A program made the translations under genes and the position numbers. 13,430 nt of DNA from positions 1 to 13,430 of the forward strand of contig CAIRRW010000087.1 of assembly GCA_903881065.1 (NCBI GenBank), in the 5' to 3' direction. The stretch comes from an uncultured Bacteroidota bacterium. GTDB lineage: Bacteria > Bacteroidota > Bacteroidia > 2-12-FULL-35-15. Positions 1 to 7,922 of the stretch are shown piece by piece. A model generated the notes under the pieces. The model saw only the letters and a program-made list of their open reading frames with translations, searched no databases and had not been told where the DNA came from. Position 1 is the stretch's first letter. Each line of letters begins with the position of its first letter.

Positions 1-195
1 AAAACAAAAGAATGAATCTTAAGAAAAGGCAATCGACCACGCAATTGCCGGATGCACCTCCGTACCTTTTCGGTCTGGAGCGCAGCTCGTAGGGGAGGGT
101 TATGGGTAATAAATGATTTTGTGATGGAAAGATTAGTAATTTAGCAGAATAAAGAAAAATGCTGTTGGTTCATTTAACTTTTAATTTAAAATTCC
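1..195. other. Intergenic region with GC-richer island, no supportable gene
   Basis: Bases about 29 to 115 are visibly richer in G and C than the surrounding DNA. The island has a small inverted repeat (GGCAAT at about 29-34 with ATTGCC at about 45-50) and a GAGC/GCTC hairpin near 78-88. Frame 3 on the plus strand is open from the left edge to a TAG at 90-92, and a minus-strand frame is open through the island to the left edge but has no ATG. Neither reads as a known protein. It may be the tail of an upstream gene, a dispersed intergenic repeat or a structured RNA; the sequence does not decide. The rest, 116-195, is the AT-rich leader of the next gene. Confidence 0.4.
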
Positions 196-2316
196 ATGAA
201 AAAGTTAGCTTTATTAGTAGTTACAATAGTATTCACAAATGTTGTAAATGCGCAATGGCAGCAAACAAGCGGCCCTATAGGTTCAACTATTAATTGTATG
301 GCAGCAAATGGCTCTACGATTTTTGCCGGAACAGAATACCGTGGAGTGTTTAGATCTACCGACAATGGAAATACTTGGATTCCCCGGAATAACGGCTTAG
401 TAGATTCTCGTATTTATTCGTTAGCAATTAAAGGAACTGACATTTACCTTGGAAGTATGAATGGCTTATTTAAATCTTCAAATAATGGTAATACATGGTA
501 TTCTGTAAATCTAATGGGCAGTTTTAATTATGTTTCATCCATTGCAATACAAGATACAACTATTTTTGTTGGAACTCAAGCTGGCGGTATGTTTCGTTCG
601 AATGATAATGGAATTACATGGACTGCAATTAATACAGGCTTACCTATCACTGTTTGGGCTTTTACTATTAATTCTATAGTAACTAAAGATACAACTGTTT
701 TTGCTGGAACTTCACAAGGCATATTTCGCTCTACCGACAAAGGAAATACATGGACGGATATAAGTTTTGTTGGAACATGTTATAATCCTTCTTTAGTTAT
801 AAGTGATACAACCATTTTTGCAGGAACTGAATATGGCGCCGGTGTATATTTATCTACTGATAATGGCAACTCTTGGACAATAGTAAGTAATGGGTTACCA
901 TTAAATGAAAGTGTAACTTCAATGGCAGCAAATGGAACAACTATTTTTGCAGGAACCATTTCGGATGGCGTGTATTTATCAACTGATAATGGAAACAATT
1001 GGACAGCTGCGAATAATGGTATAAGAGATGATGTGTACAATGTTATAGTAAAACCTTATATAACTACCTTAGTTGTTAACGGAACAAGTGTTTTTTCGGG
1101 AGCGAAAGATGCCGCAGGAATTTACAGATCAACCAGTAATGGTAATAATTGGGTTGTTACCAATACCGGCATTATTGCTTCTAATGTAATGGCTTTAGCT
1201 GTTAGTGGAACCACTGTTTTTGCAGGCTGTGATGTTGGTACACTTGGATCAACCGATAATGGAACTACTTGGGATTCTGTAATTGCTAATGGTGCACGTT
1301 CATTCGCTGTTAACGGAATAAACATTTTTGCTGGACTTAGTAGTGGTGGAATTGTTTTATCAACTGATAATGGAAGTACTTGGACTCCTGTAAATAATGG
1401 AATGCCGGCCTATTCAGATGGCAGGCCAACTAGTTTAGTATCTTCATTGGCTGTAAAAGGAACTACAGTTGTTGCCGGAACGAATCAATTGGGAATATAC
1501 TTGTCCACAAACAATGGAAGTAACTGGATTGCTGTAAATAATGGCTTACCATTATCCCACAGTTTTATTGTTTATTCTTTGGCATTTAGTGGTACAAACA
1601 TTTTTGCAGGTACTACCAATGGCGCATTTTTATCCAGAGATAATGGAGGTAGTTGGAATGCAGTTAATACAGGGTTATCACATATATCTAATTATGTTTA
1701 CGCATTAGTTGCAATAGATTCAAATGTTTTTGCAGGAACAAATTACGGTGTGTTTTTGTATAATAACATTAGTAATTCATGGGATTCAGTAAATACAGGA
1801 TTCCCTCGAAATTATGGAAACGCTCCGCAGATAAGTACCTTAGCTGTTTCCGGAAGTACTATTTTTGCAGGAACAAATTATTATGGTGTCTTTATGTCAT
1901 TAGACAATGGAAATACTTGGTCTGCTATTAATACAGGATTTTATTTAAATTTTGGGAGTTTTCCTATTGTAAGTTCATTGGCAACAAGCAGCACATCTAT
2001 TTTTGCTGGTACAGGCTATTATGGTGTATGGAGGCGTTCATTATCTGAATTAACTGGAACAGAAGAATTGTCAAAACTATCTTTTATTACTATTTATCCA
2101 AATCCAAGCAACGGAAAATACATACTCGATATAAATGGAACAATAACACATACCTTAAAGGTAGAAGTAACTAACTTACTCGGAGAAATTGTTTATCAAT
2201 CGGTAATCAGTAATCTAAAATCTGAAATAGACTTAACGAATCAAGCTAACGGAGTTTATTTTGTAAGAATAACAGGCGGAGAACAATCGCTTAATCAGAA
2301 GATAGTGAAGCAGTAA
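196..2316 (+). CDS. Secreted Asp-box (BNR/sortilin-like) beta-propeller protein with T9SS type A sorting domain
   Basis: The 706-residue product begins with a signal peptide (residues 1 to about 19, ending VVNA before QWQQ). Residues 20 to about 615 are a tandem repeat of roughly 45 residues built around the Asp-box S-x-D-x-G-x-x-W (STDNGNTW, STDNGSTW, SRDNGGSW), alternating with a strand like GTTIFAGT. I count about 13 copies, one degenerate (NNISNSW). Asp-box repeats form beta-propeller blades, as in sialidases, Vps10/sortilin and photosystem assembly factors; they do not define a substrate. From about 619 the protein has a linker and then a T9SS type A C-terminal domain (YPNPSNGK at 634-641, GVYFVRI near the end). 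The expected route is Sec export, then the type IX machinery and surface attachment or release. The ATG has no SD, as is usual in Bacteroidota. I see no catalytic residues, so binding or adhesion is only a guess. Confidence 0.9.
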   Translation: MKKLALLVVTIVFTNVVNAQWQQTSGPIGSTINCMAANGSTIFAGTEYRGVFRSTDNGNTWIPRNNGLVDSRIYSLAIKGTDIYLGSMNGLFKSSNNGNTWYSVNLMGSFNYVSSIAIQDTTIFVGTQAGGMFRSNDNGITWTAINTGLPITVWAFTINSIVTKDTTVFAGTSQGIFRSTDKGNTWTDISFVGTCYNPSLVISDTTIFAGTEYGAGVYLSTDNGNSWTIVSNGLPLNESVTSMAANGTTIFAGTISDGVYLSTDNGNNWTAANNGIRDDVYNVIVKPYITTLVVNGTSVFSGAKDAAGIYRSTSNGNNWVVTNTGIIASNVMALAVSGTTVFAGCDVGTLGSTDNGTTWDSVIANGARSFAVNGINIFAGLSSGGIVLSTDNGSTWTPVNNGMPAYSDGRPTSLVSSLAVKGTTVVAGTNQLGIYLSTNNGSNWIAVNNGLPLSHSFIVYSLAFSGTNIFAGTTNGAFLSRDNGGSWNAVNTGLSHISNYVYALVAIDSNVFAGTNYGVFLYNNISNSWDSVNTGFPRNYGNAPQISTLAVSGSTIFAGTNYYGVFMSLDNGNTWSAINTGFYLNFGSFPIVSSLATSSTSIFAGTGYYGVWRRSLSELTGTEELSKLSFITIYPNPSNGKYILDINGTITHTLKVEVTNLLGEIVYQSVISNLKSEIDLTNQANGVYFVRITGGEQSLNQKIVKQ

Positions 2317-2340
2317 ACTAATCAGCGTATTATTTATTGT

Positions 2341-2718
2341 CTATAAAACCGCAATCACACTAATCTCTACATTTACACCAAGAGGAAGTTTTGAAACCTG
2401 AACTGTTTCGCGGGCAGGATAATCACCCGTAAAATACGAGCCATACACTTCATTTACAGAAGCAAAATCATTCATATCGGCAAGAAAGATGGTTGTTTTA
2501 ACTACATGTGTAAAATCCATTCCGGCATCCGTTAAAATACCTTTAATGTTTTCCATTACCTGGCGGGTTTCTGTTTTTACGTTGCCCAGCATAAGTTCGC
2601 CTGTATGTGGATTTTTGCCTACCTGTCCGCTAACGAACAGCATATTGTTAACCTGAACAGCATGACTATAGGGGCCGATAGGAGCAGGTGCGTTTTTTGA
2701 TGTGATTATCTTTTTCAT
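2341..2718 (-). CDS. ridA: RidA family reactive-intermediate (imine/enamine) deaminase
   Basis: The 125-residue protein has the normal RidA/YjgF/YER057c length. Family features include the N-terminal APAPIGPYSHAV (residues 10-21), FVSGQVG (28-34), the central VKTTIFLADMNDFASVNEVY and the C-terminal PARETVQVSKLPLGVNVEISVIA. The active-site arginine of the family is R103 in PARETV, and the conserved acidic partner is E118. RidA proteins hydrolyse 2-aminoacrylate and related enamines released by PLP enzymes such as threonine dehydratase, protecting other PLP enzymes in the cytoplasm. The gene converges with the T9SS protein gene, with a 24-base gap and no clear terminator. It lies downstream of the lptD-like gene on the same strand. 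A candidate promoter of its own (2771-2778) lies inside an inverted repeat. Confidence 0.95.
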   Translation of the reverse strand: MKKIITSKNAPAPIGPYSHAVQVNNMLFVSGQVGKNPHTGELMLGNVKTETRQVMENIKGILTDAGMDFTHVVKTTIFLADMNDFASVNEVYGSYFTGDYPARETVQVSKLPLGVNVEISVIAVL

Positions 2719-2724
2719 TATTAC

Positions 2725-2829
2725 TACGAATTACGAATGTTTACGAATTACGAATGGAAACTTACTGCTGCAAATATATATAATAGTACTAGACGCGAAT
2801 TCGTAATTCGATGAAATTCGTAATTCGTA
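2725..2829. repeat. Inverted repeat pair TACGAATTACGAAT / ATTCGTAATTCGTA
   Basis: The left side holds two direct copies of the 15-mer TACGAATTACGAATG (2725-2739 and 2742-2756). The right side holds two copies in the opposite orientation (core AATTCGTAATTCG at 2798-2810, and ATTCGTAATTCGTA at 2816-2829). The outermost arms, 2725-2738 and 2816-2829, are perfect 14-base reverse complements. The element fills the gap between the lptD-like stop codon and the ridA start. Read-through RNA from lptD could fold the arms into a long stem, whereas RNA started at the candidate ridA promoter in the loop would contain only one arm. Similar low-complexity octamer or heptamer runs lie beside the four-helix-bundle gene in this window. 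Confidence 0.8.
2771..2778 (-). promoter_or_regulatory. Candidate -7 element (TATATTTG) for ridA
   Basis: Read on the minus strand the sequence is TATATTTG, a full match to the Bacteroidota -7 consensus TAnnTTTG, about 53 bases before the ridA ATG. No clean TTG is seen at the expected -33 position; the sequence there is repeat DNA. The placement in the loop of the inverted repeat is suggestive, but an 8-mer with six fixed AT-rich bases occurs often by chance. Confidence 0.35.
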
Positions 2830-2831
2830 GA

Positions 2832-5450
2832 TTAGTAGTCGTACCAGTCTTTTCTTCTGCTAAGTTTTAAATCGCGGAGTGTGGCGGCTTTCACCAAAAT
2901 ATCAACAGAATAACTTTGGCGGAAACCAAATGGTACCCAATTGAATTTCATTTCCCAGCAATGTAAATCGCGATAAATATTAATAGAAGTAAGAGTTAGT
3001 TTATTGGAAACAAAATCATACCCTGATGTAGCACTTATTTTCCATTTCTTAGTTAGGCTTAAATCACCATTAAAAGTAACTGATTGAGTAACCTGTTGGG
3101 TTAATGTCTTGGTATAATTAAGATTATAATAAGCACTGATATTCCAAGGAACATTAAAGTCGACATACGCATCGCGGTGAGCATTAATATAATCCAGTTC
3201 ATCTTGTTTGGCAGCCGGCACCACTGGTTTGGGAGCACCGGGTATTGGAGGTTTGGTATCTGCTGTTTTTCCTTTGTCGCTATGCAGGCTGGTACCCAAG
3301 GCAATGGTAACAGCTGTTAATCGTGTAAATTTACCTTCGGTATTTTCGAGTGCAATACTGTCGCCACCTTTATAATTCATAACATAAGGGTCGAGCGTAG
3401 CACCCATATTTACGTCTAATTTCTTGAAAAGTTTGGTTCGTCCTGTCAATAGAATATTCGACCAGTTATTAGTAATAGCGGCTGCATTATAGGACATGGT
3501 AATGCCGAGGTTGTCAATTAAACTAACCTTTTTGAATACCACTCCCGAATCGCTTTGCTGCTTTGTTTTTGCTTCCAATGTATTATTTAACGAGAATGAA
3601 ACTAAGGCAGAACGCCCTGCACCCGGCGAACCATAAATGCCATTTTGAAAGATGGAATATTGAGGATATATATGTGTTGCATCGCCATCGGCAGAATGAT
3701 AATATCCATATTGGCTTTGGCTGAAATCGGGACGGTAACTCACACTGACAATGGGAGTGGCAACATGGCGGATTTGTTTTAAATGTTTTCCTTTGAAAAA
3801 ATAATCACCATACAAGTGAGTAGCCAGTGAAGTGGACAGGTTGAAATCATTAGCCATTTTTGCTCCTTTTACGGTATCCATAAAAAGAGGTGTTACATTT
3901 GGGTCGTAGTGTTCGTGAAGTGTTTGGAAATAAATACTGCTTCCCATATTTATTGAAGGAGTAAGTGTAAAAACTTTTAAAATATTAAACGAGGTACTTA
4001 TCGGCACCGCGAAATGTATTCCATTATTCATCTGTTGCAAGGTTCTTTTGGTAAACAAAGTGGAATCGTAGGCGCTAATATCATTGCGGGCATTGGCAGA
4101 AGCACTTATCCCAATTTTATCATACCAGTGAGGAGTTACACTGCTCTCGCTTTTGAATGGATATAATCGATTCATGGTCATTGAAAGCTCGGGAAGGCTT
4201 GCAGTTATTTGTTTTGTCTGCGTATTTTGAGAGTGACGAAGATTGGCAGAAAAGTTAAAAGGAGTACCGGTAAATGTTTTGGAATAGGAAATATTAGAAG
4301 AGAATGTATTTTGCAAATAAGCACCTGTTACTGCCCCATTGTATTTATTGTACTGACTGCTACCACCATTAACATCGGCAGTAAACCTACTGTCGGGATG
4401 AGATTTAGGGTCTTCGGCATGATTCCATCTGATAAAGAAAATCTGCTGTGAAGTGGAGTTCGGTAGGGCTTTATCTCCTGTAATTATCTCGGAATAACTA
4501 AAATTTAATCCTCCATGATAATGATACCTGTCAGCATAATTGCTGATTGCTTTTAAACCATAGCTTCCATTTGAATAGATATCGCCACGCAATTGTAAAT
4601 CGACCTTTTCGCTGTTGCCAAAGTAAAACCCTCCATCTTTAATAAAGAAACCAAGGCTGGAAGATTCACCATAACTAGGAATTAAAATACCTGATTGTCT
4701 TCCAATTCTATTCGGGAAAAACCCAAAAGGAATGCATAATGGCGTTGGAATATCGGCAACATATAAACAGGCAGGTCCGGTTATAATTTTATCATTAGGT
4801 ATAACTTTAATCTTTTTAGCTCCAATGTAAAAATGAGGATGCTCTAAATCGCAGGTTGTATACTTCCCATGCGCTACATAGCAAACATTGTTAGTATCCT
4901 TTTTAATGTCGCGCCCATGAATAAAACCATCGCCTTGCTGCGTAATCACTTCATTAATCTTTCCTTTCTTTGATTTAAAGTTATAGGTGATTTTACCTGC
5001 TGTAAACTTATCTGCGCCCTGTAAAAAAACAGGTAGCTGGCTGTCTTTACCAACACTGTCTTTGATACTGGTAGCGAATACCATGTCTTTCCCAAAGTCA
5101 ATTTCAATATAACCGGCATCCAGTTTAATATCCTGATAAGTAACATGCGCATGATTAAATAGGTAAGCTTTTTGCTTCTCCATATCAATAAGAATGGAAT
5201 CTTTGGCATTATAAGTAACCTTATCTTTAAGGAAAGATTCTTGAGGAGCAGCTTTCTTAAGCGTATCGGATTTCGATTTTAAGGAATCTTTACCATTTGA
5301 GTTTGGAAAAGATGCAAAGGAATTTAAAGTATCAATTCCTCTGATTGCAGCATCGTTCCCTTTGTTTTCGGAGAAAGTTTGTGCAACGTTTGTTCCAGTT
5401 ATTAACAAGCAAACGAGGATAAAAATATTTTTAACTGTACCTATACGCAA
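2832..5450 (-). CDS. lptD: LptD-like LPS-assembly outer-membrane protein (OstA family)
   Basis: The 872-residue product is of normal length for Bacteroidota LptD-like proteins. A signal peptide covers residues 1 to about 23 (IFILVCLLITGTNVAQ). An OstA/LptA-like periplasmic jellyroll domain follows at about 75-230. Next comes the family hallmark joining to the barrel, with IPFGFFP at 240-246 and SGILIPSYGESSSLGF at about 253-268. From about 270 to the end is a beta-barrel rich in alternating strands, ending WVPFGFRQSYSVDILVKAATLRDL and a basic tail. Cysteines 190, 200, 228 and 239 sit around the domain boundary and could form disulfides; this is inference. LptD inserts LPS into the outer leaflet, normally with LptE, which I do not see here. 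The start appears to be TTG (5448-5450): no in-frame ATG lies between the upstream TAA and the signal peptide. It is divergent from the amidase operon, placing two envelope functions around one regulatory gap. Confidence 0.88.
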   Translation of the reverse strand: MRIGTVKNIFILVCLLITGTNVAQTFSENKGNDAAIRGIDTLNSFASFPNSNGKDSLKSKSDTLKKAAPQESFLKDKVTYNAKDSILIDMEKQKAYLFNHAHVTYQDIKLDAGYIEIDFGKDMVFATSIKDSVGKDSQLPVFLQGADKFTAGKITYNFKSKKGKINEVITQQGDGFIHGRDIKKDTNNVCYVAHGKYTTCDLEHPHFYIGAKKIKVIPNDKIITGPACLYVADIPTPLCIPFGFFPNRIGRQSGILIPSYGESSSLGFFIKDGGFYFGNSEKVDLQLRGDIYSNGSYGLKAISNYADRYHYHGGLNFSYSEIITGDKALPNSTSQQIFFIRWNHAEDPKSHPDSRFTADVNGGSSQYNKYNGAVTGAYLQNTFSSNISYSKTFTGTPFNFSANLRHSQNTQTKQITASLPELSMTMNRLYPFKSESSVTPHWYDKIGISASANARNDISAYDSTLFTKRTLQQMNNGIHFAVPISTSFNILKVFTLTPSINMGSSIYFQTLHEHYDPNVTPLFMDTVKGAKMANDFNLSTSLATHLYGDYFFKGKHLKQIRHVATPIVSVSYRPDFSQSQYGYYHSADGDATHIYPQYSIFQNGIYGSPGAGRSALVSFSLNNTLEAKTKQQSDSGVVFKKVSLIDNLGITMSYNAAAITNNWSNILLTGRTKLFKKLDVNMGATLDPYVMNYKGGDSIALENTEGKFTRLTAVTIALGTSLHSDKGKTADTKPPIPGAPKPVVPAAKQDELDYINAHRDAYVDFNVPWNISAYYNLNYTKTLTQQVTQSVTFNGDLSLTKKWKISATSGYDFVSNKLTLTSINIYRDLHCWEMKFNWVPFGFRQSYSVDILVKAATLRDLKLSRRKDWYDY

Positions 5451-5460
5451 CTTTTAAAAC

Positions 5461-5468
5461 TAATTTTG
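5461..5468 (+). promoter_or_regulatory. Candidate -7 element (TAATTTTG) for the amidase operon
   Basis: TAATTTTG matches the Bacteroidota -7 consensus TAnnTTTG exactly and is oriented toward the amidase operon. It would give a leader of roughly 115 bases that begins with the nested inverted repeat at 5471-5519. No convincing TTG is seen at the -33 position, so the call is tentative. Confidence 0.33.
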
Positions 5469-5470
5469 TG

Positions 5471-5519
5471 ATGTTAGGGGTTTTGAAAGGCTCAAAACTA
5501 ACCAAAAAAAAACTAACAT
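5471..5519. repeat. Nested inverted repeat in the divergent lptD / amidase gap
   Basis: The outer arms ATGTTAG (5471-5477) and CTAACAT (5513-5519) are perfect complements. The inner arms GTTTTGA (5480-5486) and TCAAAAC (5492-5498) are also perfect, with loop AAGGC. The inner stem can extend to GTTAG/CTAAC-type pairing with a small bulge. The element is the only clear dyad in the 140-base divergent gap. It could be an operator acting on both directions, or an RNA hairpin in the amidase leader. Confidence 0.6.
5493..5500 (-). promoter_or_regulatory. Candidate -7 element (TAGTTTTG) for the lptD-like gene
   Basis: Read on the minus strand this is TAGTTTTG, a full TAnnTTTG match, about 43 bases before the TTG start of the lptD-like gene. 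It overlaps the inner arm of the nested inverted repeat, so a protein bound there could block it. The -33 TTG is not evident. Confidence 0.33.
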
Positions 5520-5590
5520 TAATTGTTGTCAGTTATTGTTTGCCAACATATAAATGTTCTTAAATCTTAAAATACTATAAAAATCAAAAC

Positions 5591-6877
5591 GTGAATAAAT
5601 ACATTTGGTTAATTATTATCTCATCAATTTGTTTTTTAACGAGCTCGTTCTCTCCAAAATTCAAGCCAACATTTGCCATTAAAACAGTGGTTATAGATGC
5701 AGGACATGGAGGGAAAGACCCGGGATGCCATGGCAGCAAGTATAAGGAGAAAGACGTGGCCTTGGCTGTAGCATTGAAATTGGGTAAATACATCGAGGAT
5801 AATATGAAAGATGTAAAAGTGGTTTATACCCGTAAAACAGATGTGTTTGTTGAGTTGCAGGAACGTGCCATGATTGCCAACCGAGCTAAAGCCGATTTGT
5901 TTATTTGTGTTCATTGTAATTCGGCTTGTGTGCACGACAAGGTAAAGAAAAAAGATGTATGCAGGGACGAGGTGCATGGTGCTGAAACCTATGTAATGGG
6001 TATTAAAAATGAGAAAGGGAAACTGGATGTTGCCAAACGGGAGAACTCGGCAATGTTGCTTGAAGATGATTATGTAAAAAAGTATGAGGGTTTTGACCCT
6101 AATTCGGATGAATCCTATATAATAATGAGTATGTTCAATGATACGTATCTGAATCAAAGTTTGGATTTCGCATCGAAAGCACAAAAACAATATGCAGGGA
6201 AAGCAGGGCGAAGCGACAAAGGAGTGAAACGGGCAAGCTTATGGGTACTTTGGCGGACGTATATGCCGGCTGTATTAACAGAGATTGGATATTTAACTAA
6301 TCCGGAAGAAGAGCAATTCTTAGGTTCTGCAAAAGGTCAGGATTATGTTGCATCTGGTTTATTCCGTGCTTTTCGTGAATACAAAGATGAAATACAAGGA
6401 TCAGTAAAAAAATATGATGATGATTTTGAAAAACAAACTCCATATAAACCAACAAAAGAGGATTCCTTGGAAATAGAAAACAATAAAAAGCAGGGAAGAA
6501 AAGAAGAGGTGGATACGGCTGCATCAAAAGCAACTATTGACAAAAATGTGACTGATAAAAAGGAAGAAGTAAAAAAAGATACTAAAAAGGATAAAGTTAA
6601 AGAAGAAAATAAGAAGGAGGAAATTTCGGATTCAAAAGGAATAGTGTACAAGGTACAATTGTTATCCTCGGATAAGAAAATTTCATTGACATCAGATAAG
6701 TTTAAGGATGTAGAAACACCTGGAGAGTATACAGATAATGGAATATTTAAATATACTGCCGGCGAATTCAGTAATAAACAGGATGCAGTGAAGCTTCAGA
6801 ATGAATTGAGAAAAAAGGGATTTAAAGAAGCATTTGTAATTGCCATGCAGGGCGGTAAAAGAATTACCTTAAAATAA
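5591..6877 (+). CDS. N-acetylmuramoyl-L-alanine amidase (Amidase_3) with C-terminal SPOR-like domain
   Basis: The enzyme cleaves the amide bond between MurNAc and L-alanine of peptidoglycan, acting outside the cytoplasmic membrane. The GTG start (5591-5593) gives a signal peptide or anchor at residues 4-20. The zinc amidase domain spans about 31-265. Visible ligands and catalytic residues are H39 (VVIDAGHGG), E53 (YKEKDVAL), H108 (ICVHCNSA) and E231 (VLTEIGYLTN). A Lys/Glu-rich, probably disordered linker covers about 270-350. The last 78 residues (VYKVQLLSS to ITLK) look like a divergent SPOR domain; members bind denuded septal glycan, which would direct the enzyme to the division site. That second assignment is weaker than the first. 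The MlaD-like gene follows after 47 bases on the same strand, suggesting an operon. Confidence 0.93.
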   Translation: MNKYIWLIIISSICFLTSSFSPKFKPTFAIKTVVIDAGHGGKDPGCHGSKYKEKDVALAVALKLGKYIEDNMKDVKVVYTRKTDVFVELQERAMIANRAKADLFICVHCNSACVHDKVKKKDVCRDEVHGAETYVMGIKNEKGKLDVAKRENSAMLLEDDYVKKYEGFDPNSDESYIIMSMFNDTYLNQSLDFASKAQKQYAGKAGRSDKGVKRASLWVLWRTYMPAVLTEIGYLTNPEEEQFLGSAKGQDYVASGLFRAFREYKDEIQGSVKKYDDDFEKQTPYKPTKEDSLEIENNKKQGRKEEVDTAASKATIDKNVTDKKEEVKKDTKKDKVKEENKKEEISDSKGIVYKVQLLSSDKKISLTSDKFKDVETPGEYTDNGIFKYTAGEFSNKQDAVKLQNELRKKGFKEAFVIAMQGGKRITLK

Positions 6878-6891
6878 GTGGAATAAATCAT

Positions 6892-6899
6892 TAAATTTG
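6892..6899 (+). promoter_or_regulatory. Candidate internal -7 element (TAAATTTG) before the MlaD-like gene
   Basis: TAAATTTG is a full TAnnTTTG match in the 47-base gap between the amidase and MlaD-like genes, about 26 bases before the GTG start. There is no clear TTG upstream. It might give extra transcription of the distal operon genes, but chance is not excluded. Confidence 0.28.
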
Positions 6900-6924
6900 C
6901 CAACAAAGAATTCAATTCATAAAC

Positions 6925-7890
6925 GTGAAAATAAAAAAGGAAGTTAAAATCGGAATTATTACAACCCTTGCCATAGCTTGCTTTTTGTATGGGTTCAACT
7001 TCCTGAAAGGAAAGAATTTCTTTTCGAAACAACGTACCTTTTATGCTGTTTATAATGATATTGACGGACTTGTAGAAGCCAATCATATTCTTATTAACGG
7101 GTTTAAAATTGGGATGGTAGGCAAAATAAAAATCATGCCAAATTCAAACGGACAAATTTGTGTTGCATTAATTGTTGAAAATGAAGTTCCTATTCCACGC
7201 AATTCAACCGCAAAGGTTGTTAGTTCTGACTTATTAGGTTCTAAAGCTGTTTCACTATTGCTTGGTACTGAATCTAATCTGGCAAAAACAGGTGATACGC
7301 TTTTATCTTCGCAGGAAGACAATTTGAAACAAGCAGTAAACAAGACTATTGCACCTTTGCAGGTTAAAGCCCAAGCTTTGCTTTCCTCTTTGGATTCGCT
7401 AATGATAGAATTTAAACAGGTATTTAATGAAAACACACAGAAGAATCTTTCTAAAAGTTTTGAAAGTATTAAGGATGCAATTGCTTCATTGGAGGTTACT
7501 TCCTTCAGATTAGATACGTTGGTGAAGACAGAAAAAGGGAAAATATCGAGCATACTTACCAAGCTAAACAAAATTGCTGGCACACTGTCTGATAATAGTG
7601 ATAAGTTAGGAAATGTGATTAGTAACTTTTCAAATATCAGTGATTCATTGGCAAAATCAAACATTAAATCAGCTATTTTGAATGCTGATAATACGTTGAA
7701 ACAAACTTCAGAAATATTTACAAAGATTAATAACGGGCAAGGTACAATGGGCTTGCTTGTGAATAACGATAGCTTATACAGGAAGCTGGACAAGACTTCT
7801 GAAGATTTAGATAAATTATTAAAAGACGTGCGATTAAACCCCAATCGCTATATAAATATACGCAATAAACGAAAGCCTTATAAAGACTGA
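6925..7890 (+). CDS. MlaD/MCE family lipid-transport substrate-binding protein
   Basis: The 321-residue protein starts at GTG with KIKKEVKIG, then one membrane anchor (residues about 9-27). The MCE domain follows at about 37-115 (FYAVYNDIDGLVEANHILINGFKIG with MVGKI, then STAKVVSSDLLGSKAVSLLLG). The rest, about 130-305, is a long helical, probably coiled-coil region, then a basic tail (RNKRKPYKD). MCE proteins form hexameric rings or tubes that carry phospholipids between inner and outer membranes, usually with an MlaE permease and MlaF ATPase; neither partner is in this window. The gene lies between the amidase (47 bases upstream) and the Fe-S membrane protein (32 bases downstream), all on one strand. 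This neighbourhood is, to my knowledge, common in Bacteroidota. The family is certain; the lipid is unknown. Confidence 0.92.
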   Translation: MKIKKEVKIGIITTLAIACFLYGFNFLKGKNFFSKQRTFYAVYNDIDGLVEANHILINGFKIGMVGKIKIMPNSNGQICVALIVENEVPIPRNSTAKVVSSDLLGSKAVSLLLGTESNLAKTGDTLLSSQEDNLKQAVNKTIAPLQVKAQALLSSLDSLMIEFKQVFNENTQKNLSKSFESIKDAIASLEVTSFRLDTLVKTEKGKISSILTKLNKIAGTLSDNSDKLGNVISNFSNISDSLAKSNIKSAILNADNTLKQTSEIFTKINNGQGTMGLLVNNDSLYRKLDKTSEDLDKLLKDVRLNPNRYINIRNKRKPYKD

Positions 7891-7922
7891 GGTTTCAGTT
7901 TATTGCATTAGAAAGTTTCATT

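Noticed and set aside
1..115. tRNA or rRNA fragment in the GC-richer island
   Set aside because: No cloverleaf, T-loop or recognisable rRNA segment can be found on either strand.
780..1325. Minus-strand ORFs inside the Asp-box gene
   Set aside because: They are antisense reflections of the repeated Asp-box codons (LSVDKYTP is the reverse of the repeat).
5636..6190. Minus-strand 184-codon ORF antisense to the amidase
   Set aside because: It overlaps the conserved zinc-ligand region of the amidase and its product is a composition-driven hydrophobic shadow.
7083..7844. Minus-strand 253-codon ORF antisense to the MlaD-like gene
   Set aside because: The plus strand encodes a clear MCE protein; the antisense frame resembles no family and fits a codon-bias shadow.
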